In this document: piece by piece, positions 57,591 to 64,000 of the stretch
How positions within the stretch are numbered: the first letter of the stretch is position 1
Layout: every line of letters begins with the position of its first letter
DNA from: Apodemus sylvaticus
Lineage: Eukaryota > Chordata > Mammalia > Rodentia > Muridae
Reading direction: 5' to 3'
Assembly (NCBI RefSeq): GCF_947179515.1
Contig: NC_067472.1
Coordinates: 161,535,761-161,599,760, forward strand
DNA length: 64,000 bases
The notes under the pieces: generated by a model
Seen by the model: only the letters and a program-made list of their open reading frames with translations
Told to the model about the DNA's origin: nothing
Database searches by the model: none
Translations under genes and position numbers: made by a program

Positions 57591-58450
57591 GCACAGAATT
57601 GACTAGTTTTTGTAGGGTTATGGGTCTGGCATCTACTCTGCCACAGGGCTCTGAAGCTTGGGGAGGCAGGACTTGGAAAGTTGACTGGGCTTACCAGATT
57701 CTGTCACCCAGTGAGTGTTGGGCCATAGGGAAAGCTCAGTCTGATGTTCAAGACACCCTGAGCTGGCTCAGGGATTCCTGTGCTTGTAAAAAGGACTGGG
57801 GCTGTCTGGTTTTCAGGCTCTGGGACACCCAGGCACTGCTGGGGGCCATGGAAGAGCTGAGAATGGAGTGGGGGCCCATAGGCTGTCTCTAGACAGGGGT
57901 AGGGGGAAGGAAGAAGCACTAGCTTGTTCCAAGGAGAGAGGGGTGCAGGTTTGAGCTTGGTTTTGACTTGGTGGCCTTGGTTGGGAGCACAGAGAGGCTT
58001 TCTATGAGAGATTAGATGGAGGCTCTACTGGTGAAGGACTTCTCCATGGCAGATCCTGATGAAAAGAGGCAGTCCATGGTTTTAAGGCATTAATTGTTGA
58101 GGTGGAGAGTGATGAGTAATAGCATACCCTACTTCCCAGGCGAGCCTGAGGTTAAATGCCTTTAGCAGGGAGAAGTGTCTGGGAAGGAAAACATATTGGC
58201 TAAGGCCACCAGGAGCAGAGGTACCTCATTAAAATGGAGATTTGTCTTGAGCCTACATATAGGTCACATCCTCTACAAGTGGAGGTGCTTCGGGCCTTGC
58301 CTTTACATGACTGATGGCCACAAATCTATTGGGGGAGGGAGGTTTCCAGTAGTGACAGAGGCCTCGTCCTGGGGAATAGATGAAATGCCTACCATCCCTC
58401 AAGGTCTCCGGAGTTTCAAGCCTTAGCTGAACCAGGCACCAAACTGCTTT
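57591..58450. other. GC-richer unassigned block
   Basis: The base composition is more balanced than both flanks, and frames of 66-97 codons overlap on both strands. It has the feel of a retroelement part (LTR or L1 5' region) but no termini, TSD or coding motif are recognised. The word 'ctgccacagggctctg' near 57637 recalls L1 5'UTR monomers only weakly. Confidence 0.4.
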
Positions 58451-58519
58451 CACAGTCCCACAACTTAAATTCAGTTTTGTCTCTGTGCCTGTTTCTTTCT
58501 TTCAGTTCCCCCTCTCTCT

Positions 58520-58543
58520 TTATATATGTATATGTGTATATAT

Positions 58544-58575
<32 letters not shown>
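58520..58575. repeat. (TA)n microsatellite
   Basis: About 55 bp of TA with TG interruptions; self-complementary and able to extrude a cruciform. Confidence 0.93.
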
Positions 58576-59473
58576 TCCTTTGTTTCCACCATTATCTTAC
58601 TATCTATATCTGTGTTTGTCTTCCTGCTTTTTTCTTTCCCTCTGCAGTTTTCTTCCAGTTTTGTTCTCTTTACTTTAAGAAAGGTGGGAAGCAACAAGAG
58701 AATGGGTAGGTGAAGGAAAACTAAGAACAGAGCCATGAATAGAAGGGACTGATTTGAACAAAAAGATTCCTGAGTGAGGATAAGAGACAGAAATACCAAT
58801 AATCATGAATAGAGGGACAGGCTGTTCTAATCTGACCCACTGGCACTTGGGTAGGTCCATTTCTCCTTAGTGAATATCAGGTTGACATAAACTTTACTGA
58901 ACTGGTCACTGTAGTGTGGCTGTTTCCAGAACAAAGGAGGTGTAGACAGGAGGCAGAAGGATCAGGAATTCAGGATGATTAGAGGCTATAGCACAGTTTG
59001 AAGTCAGACATGAATATGCAAGAGCCTTTCTCAAAAGCAAACCTGAACAGGAATTGAACATTTTACTGAGTATCTCATGCTTAAGTATTTTAATAATTGT
59101 GTTTTCATAATTAATGTGGGGTTATTATAAAGTAGTACCTGTTTACTTTTCTGTATTGACATAAATAGACTGAGCCTTTCCCTGCTAGATCAGAGGTTCT
59201 CTGTTCATTATGTGCCCAGGGAAAGTTAGTAGATCAATTAAAACAGGAGAGAGGACTGCTGACCTAATTTTGCTCAGTGTATTATATTGAAAACACTCCT
59301 CAAAATTCTCATGAACTTTTGCTTCATAACTGAGATGCAAATATTTAAAAAACTATTATTATTAATGGAAATTCACAGATGACTGCTAAGGCAACATCAA
59401 CTTTCAAATGTGTAGCAAGAACAATTTAATATGCTAATGTTCAGATTTCAAGTTTGTTTCTCACTGTTAGAGA
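58576..59473. other. Single-copy stretch
   Basis: No feature recognised. Confidence 0.5.
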
Positions 59474-60027
59474 CTCATGGGCATATACCCAGAGGATTCC
59501 CCACCATGTAATAAGGATACATGCTCTACTATGTTCATAGCAGACCTATTTATAATTGCCAGATGCTGGAAAGAACCCAGGTATCCCTCAACAGAAGAGT
59601 GGATGCAAAAAATGTGGTATATCTACACAATGGAGTACTATTCAGCCATTCGAAACAATGAATTCATGAAATTCTTAGGCAAATGGATGGAGCTAGAGAA
59701 CATCATACTAAGTGAGGTAACCCAGACTCAAAAGGTGAATCATGGCATGCACTCACTAATAAGTGGATATTAACCTAGAAACCTGGAATACCCAAAACAT
59801 AATCTATACATCAAATGAGGTACAAGAAGAAAGGAAGAGTGGCCCCTGGTTCTGGAAAGACTCAGTGAAGCAGTATTCAGCAAAACCAGAATGGGGAAGT
59901 GGGAAGGGGTGGGTGGGAGGACAGGGGGAGAGAAAGGGGCTTACGGGACTTTCGGGGAGTGGGGGAGGGGGCTAGGAAAGGGGAAATCATTTGAAATGTA
60001 AATAAAAAATATATCAAATAAAAAAAA
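59474..60027 (+). mobile_element. Short 5'-truncated L1 (type A)
   Basis: About 550 bp: the last ~98 ORF2 codons (frame 59477-59773, in frame to the natural LISGY stop), type A 3'UTR and an A run to 60027. It is very close to the copy at 43.5-44.95 kb, so both are probably from the same young subfamily. No clear TSD. Confidence 0.92.
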
Positions 60028-60727
60028 GTAAGATTTAATTAACCCAAGGTTCTATAAAGTGTAACTTAAGTCTTGTTTTGCATGAAAAATGTGTTATGGT
60101 TAAATTCTTTTATTTTGAATATAGATAAAAATAAATGCTGTTTTTTGAGAAGGATTTCACAACTATCTGGAGTATTCACTTTCAGTATGTGTAATAGCTA
60201 TCAGAATTCTAACCTAGTAGTTTCTAAAACACAAATCCTTTTCAGTGCAATAAGAAAGTTTTGAGGCCTAACTATATGGATTCTGTTTTCAATTGAAACT
60301 GTGGTATTGTACTTGTTAAAATGATCATAATCTTGACAATGAAATATTGTTCATAATATTTTAAATCATAGTACTGATTAGGTCAAAAGAAAAGAGCTGT
60401 CAGTGAATAAGTTCTTTCAATATGAGTGTTTCCTCAATACATACAATATATGACTCAGATGAATCATAACCACTGCATACAATCTTAGCAATAAAACATT
60501 ATTAAGTGCTACCTGTACACTCAGGGCTGTATAATCTTATATTTGATCATGGTTGACTTTCCAGAGATGACATACTTTAAAGAAAACTCCATCTCCTATC
60601 CGGATGTTTTTCAATTTTCTGTAGTTCTTCAGGTAGGGTGAAGTTGCATAACTACTTCTCTAACCCCTCTAGAGTTTTGCTGGATTGAACTTATGTACTT
60701 CTGCATGGGGATTCATATACATAACTG
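60028..60727. other. Single-copy AT-rich stretch
   Basis: No feature recognised. Confidence 0.5.
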
Positions 60728-62840
60728 AAAAAGAAAATATCTTCAACAAATGGTTCTGGTCTAACTAGATGTCTGCATAGGGAAATAGATCCATGTTTAT
60801 CACTCTGCACAAAATTCAAGTCCAAGTGGACCAAAGAATCAACATTAAACCTGATACACTAAATCACATAAAAAAGAAAGTGGAAAATAGCCAAGAACAC
60901 ATTGGTATAGGAGAAAGCTTCCTGAGCTAACACCAATGGCTCAGGCTCTAAGACTAACAGTTGATAAATATTATCTCATGAAACTGAAAAGCTTCTGTAA
61001 GTCAAAAGACACTCTCAACAAGACAAAACAGGAGTCTAAATATTGGGAGAGGATATCTACAAGCCCTACATCTGACAGCAGGCTAATATATAAAATTTAT
61101 AAAGAACTCAAGCAATTAAACACCAACAAAACAAATAATATAATTATGACTGGGATATAGAACAAAACAGAACATTCTCAATGAAGGAATTTCCAATGCC
61201 CAAGAAGCACTTAAAGTAATGCTCGATGTCTTTAGTCATCAGGGAATGCAAACCAAAGCAACTCTGAGATTCCATCTTATACCTGTAAGAATGGCTAAGA
61301 TTAAAATGTCAAGTGATAGCACTTGCTGCACTTGATGTGGATTTGGAGCAAGAGAAACACTCATCTATAGCTAGTGGGGGTGAAAATTTATATAACTACT
61401 TTGGAAATCAATTTGATGGTTTCTCAGCAACGGGAGAAATGTTCTAGATCAAGACCCAGCTATACCACTCCAGGGTATATATCCAAAAGATTCCCCATTA
61501 TACCACAGGGACATTCGCTCAACTATGTTCATAACAGCTTTATTCATAATAGCCAAAACTAGAAACTACCTAGTTGTCATACAACTGAAGAATGAATATA
61601 GGCAATGTGATGCATCTACACAATAGAGTACTATTCACCTATTAAACACAAAGACATTATGAATTTTGCAAGCAAACGGATACTACTTGAGACTGTTATC
61701 CTAGAAAAGCATTGTATGATATGCACTCATAAATGGACATTAACCATAATTAGAGGACAACCATGCTACAATACACAGACCCAAAGAAACTGGGTTATAA
61801 GGAGGATGTGGACTCTTATTCAGAAAGGGAAAGCAAATAATTATCAAAAGTAGATAGAAAGAGGGAACTATATACTAGATGAGGTAAGGAGGGGAACAGA
61901 GATGGAGATTACATATGGGTCGTGGGGTTGGAGAAGGCTGGGACTGATAATGGAAATTTGTAGGGTGGTATCTCTGGTGATTATCTGGAGCACTGGGACA
62001 GAGAAGATGTTGTACTTCTATGGAGGTGATCCTAGATGAGATTCTTACCAGATGGAGATATAGAGACTGCAGTGGCATCTCCTTTAGCCAGGTAGGGCTT
62101 CTAGAGGAGAGAGAAGGACATCAATCTACTCACAAAGACTTCATCCCTAAATTTATCTTGATAACAAGATTTTCAGGAGTAAAGATTAACATAGGTTCAG
62201 GGACCAGCCAATCAATGTCTGCCACAACTTGAGACCCAGTATATGTGAGAGAACCAACCCTGGGCCTTATTAATGATACTCAGCTATGCTTTCAGTCAGG
62301 AACCTAGCGTAACTGTCTCCAGAGAGGTTTCATCCAACAGCAGATGGAGACAGATGCAAAGACCTGCAGCCAAACATCAGGCAGACGCCAGGGAGTCCAT
62401 TGAAAGGGTGGGGAAATAAGTGAGCATGTTGGAGGGGTCAAGGACACCACAAGAAGACCCACAGACTCAACTAACCTATGACCATGGGTACTCAAAGAGC
62501 CTGGGTCACCAACCAGAGAGCATTCAGGAGGACCCCCTACATATCTGTAGCAAATGTGTAGCTTGGCCTTCCTATGGATTCCCTAAGAAGTAGAATGGGG
62601 ACTCTCTCTTATTCTGTTTCCTGAACTTAGATCAATTTCCCCCTGCCTGGACTGCCTGCTTGGGAATCAGTGGGAGAGAATGTGCCTAGTCCTGCTGGAA
62701 CTAGAAAGCCTGGGGTTGGTTGGTACTCAAGGGTTGCTTCTCTTTTCCTCAGAGAGACTAATGGAGTGGATTTGTATGGGTGGGGCTGGGAAGAGCAGAA
62801 GGAAAGGGACTGTGATCAGGATGTACGGTAAATTAAAGAA
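60728..62840 (+). mobile_element. Old L1 LINE with long 3'UTR
   Basis: ORF2 sequence begins near 60728 (cttcaacaaatggttctggt) and is broken by many indels and stops. The coding part ends near 61745, and a long old-type 3'UTR follows to about 62840. The frame at 60936-61160 preserves the 'SFCKSKDTLNKTKQESKYWE' segment. It is clearly older than the type A and B copies. Confidence 0.85.
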
Positions 62841-62886
62841 TTACAGCTTCTTTCAAAAGAAAAAATATTTTTCAATAAAAGGCAAA

Positions 62887-64000
62887 GTGAGATACACTGA
62901 ATCTAATAGAAGGGAAAGTGGGAAAGAAGCTGGAGCACATGAGAACAGGGGAAATTTTCCTGAATAGAACACCAATAGCTTATGCTCTAAGATAAAGTAT
63001 TGACAAATGGGACCTCATAAAATTGCAAATCTTCTGTAAGGCAAAGAACATTGTCAATAGGACAAGATGGCAACCAACAGATTTGGAAAAGATCTTTACC
63101 AATCTTACATACAATAGAGGGCTAATGTCCAATATATACAAAGAACTCAAGAAGTTATACTCCAGAGAACCAAATAACCCTGTTGAAAAATGGGGTAGAG
63201 AGCTAAGTAAAGACATCTCAACTGAGGAATACCGGATGGCTAAGAAACACCTAAAGAAGGGTTCAACATGGTTAATCATCAGGGAAATGCAAATCAAGAC
63301 AACCCTGAGATTGTACCTCACACCAGTCAGAATGGCCAAGATAAAAAGCTCAGGAAACAGCAGATATTGGAGCAGAGGAACACTCCTTCATTGCTGGTGG
63401 GATTGCAAGCTGATAAAACTACTCTGGAAATCAGTTTGGCAGTTCCTCAGAAAAGTGGACATAGCACTACCTTAGAACCCTGCTATACCACTCCTGGACA
63501 TATACCCAGAAGTTGCTCCAACATGCAATAAGGACAAATGCTGCACTATGTCCATAGCAGCCTTATTTATAATAGCCAGAAGCTGGAAAGAACCCAGACA
63601 TCCCTCAAAAGAGGAAAGGACACAGAAAATGTGGTACATTTACACAATGGAGTACTACTCAGCAATTAAAAATAAAGAGTTAATGAAATTTTTAGGCAAA
63701 TGGAAGAAGCTAGAAAATATCATCCTGAGTGAGGTAACCCAATCACAAAAGAACACACGTGGTATGCACTCATTGATAAGTGGATATCAGCCCAAAAGCT
63801 AGGAATACCCAATATACAACTCACAGACTATATGAAGCTCAAGATGAAGGAAGACCAAAGTGTGGATACTTTGATACTTGGAAAGTGGATCAAAACACTC
63901 ATGGCTCATAGCCAACCAATAGAATGAGCATAGGGTCCCCAATGGAGCATCTAGAGAAAGGTGTCAAGGTGCTGAAGAGGCTTGCAGCCCCACAGGAGGA
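62887..64000 (+). mobile_element. L1 LINE (Lx-like), runs off the window
   Basis: It starts in ORF2 near 62887 (gtgagatacactgaatctaa) directly after the old L1. ORF2 frames 63023-63475 and 63548-63802 cover the C-terminus with a frameshift between them. The 3'UTR starts near 63790 and is cut by the window edge at 64000. The 3'UTR words (atggagcatctagagaaagg) match the Lx-like type at 9.4-10.9 kb. Confidence 0.9.
63023..63802 (+). pseudogene. L1 ORF2 C-terminal remnant
   Basis: The first frame includes NPVEKWGRELSKD, so the A-run region is intact here, and runs to 63475. The segment at 63376 (WSRGTLLHCWWDC) has lost part of the Cys-rich block by a small deletion. The second frame resumes at 63548 and ends at the ORF2 stop near 63802. 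Confidence 0.85.

Noticed and set aside
59474..60027. TSD for the short L1 (gtaagattt-like words)
   Set aside because: The flanks do not match beyond a few bases.

Overview
The window looks like nuclear DNA of a murine rodent (Mus or a close relative; the genus cannot be fixed from sequence alone). The evidence is rodent B1, B2 and B3/B4-type SINEs, L1 copies with murine-type ORF2 and 3' ends, ORR1-like MaLR LTRs and URR1-like hAT elements. I find no intact host protein-coding gene, rRNA or tRNA gene, CRISPR array or bacterial feature. Almost every long open frame is an L1 ORF2 remnant, its antisense shadow, or a translated microsatellite. The DNA is repeat-rich intergenic or intronic sequence. 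Family names are from recognition only; no library search was run.

Layout. 1-5.6 kb: a minus-strand B1, a diverged plus-strand B1, a GA-rich retrocopy with a perfect 14-bp target-site duplication (TSD), an LTR-like relic, a coding-like relic split by a URR1 hAT element, then two L1s in opposite orientation. 5.6-16.5 kb: mostly single-copy AT-rich DNA, with a possible exon at 6.9 kb, an L1 carrying a nested B1 (9.4-10.9 kb) and a B1 with a perfect TSD (12.4 kb). 16.5-24 kb: a B3-like SINE split by a second URR1, long TG-rich tracts and a GC-richer unassigned block. 24-35 kb: an L1, a solo ERVK-like LTR, B3-like SINEs, an L1 scrap and an ORR1-like LTR. 35-43 kb: mostly single-copy DNA.

43.3-45.5 kb holds the most notable structure: a 5'-truncated L1 followed by its poly(A), about 388 bp of unrelated sequence, a second polyadenylation signal and a second poly(A). 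The whole is flanked by direct repeats of 171 and 180 bp. It reads as an L1 3' transduction with an exceptionally long TSD. At 49.4-50.2 kb a second chimeric insertion, with a poly(A) tail and antisense L1 sequence, sits inside a perfect 15-bp TSD. 51.8-56.5 kb is a stack of minus-strand L1s of at least three ages, including the longest reverse-transcriptase remnant. 56.8-64 kb has a B1 lacking its 29-bp duplication, another GC-richer unassigned block and three further L1s, the last running off the window.

The elements act together only as a record of retrotransposition. L1 supplies the endonuclease and reverse transcriptase that mobilised the SINEs and retrocopies; TSDs, poly(A) tails and nesting give the relative order of events.
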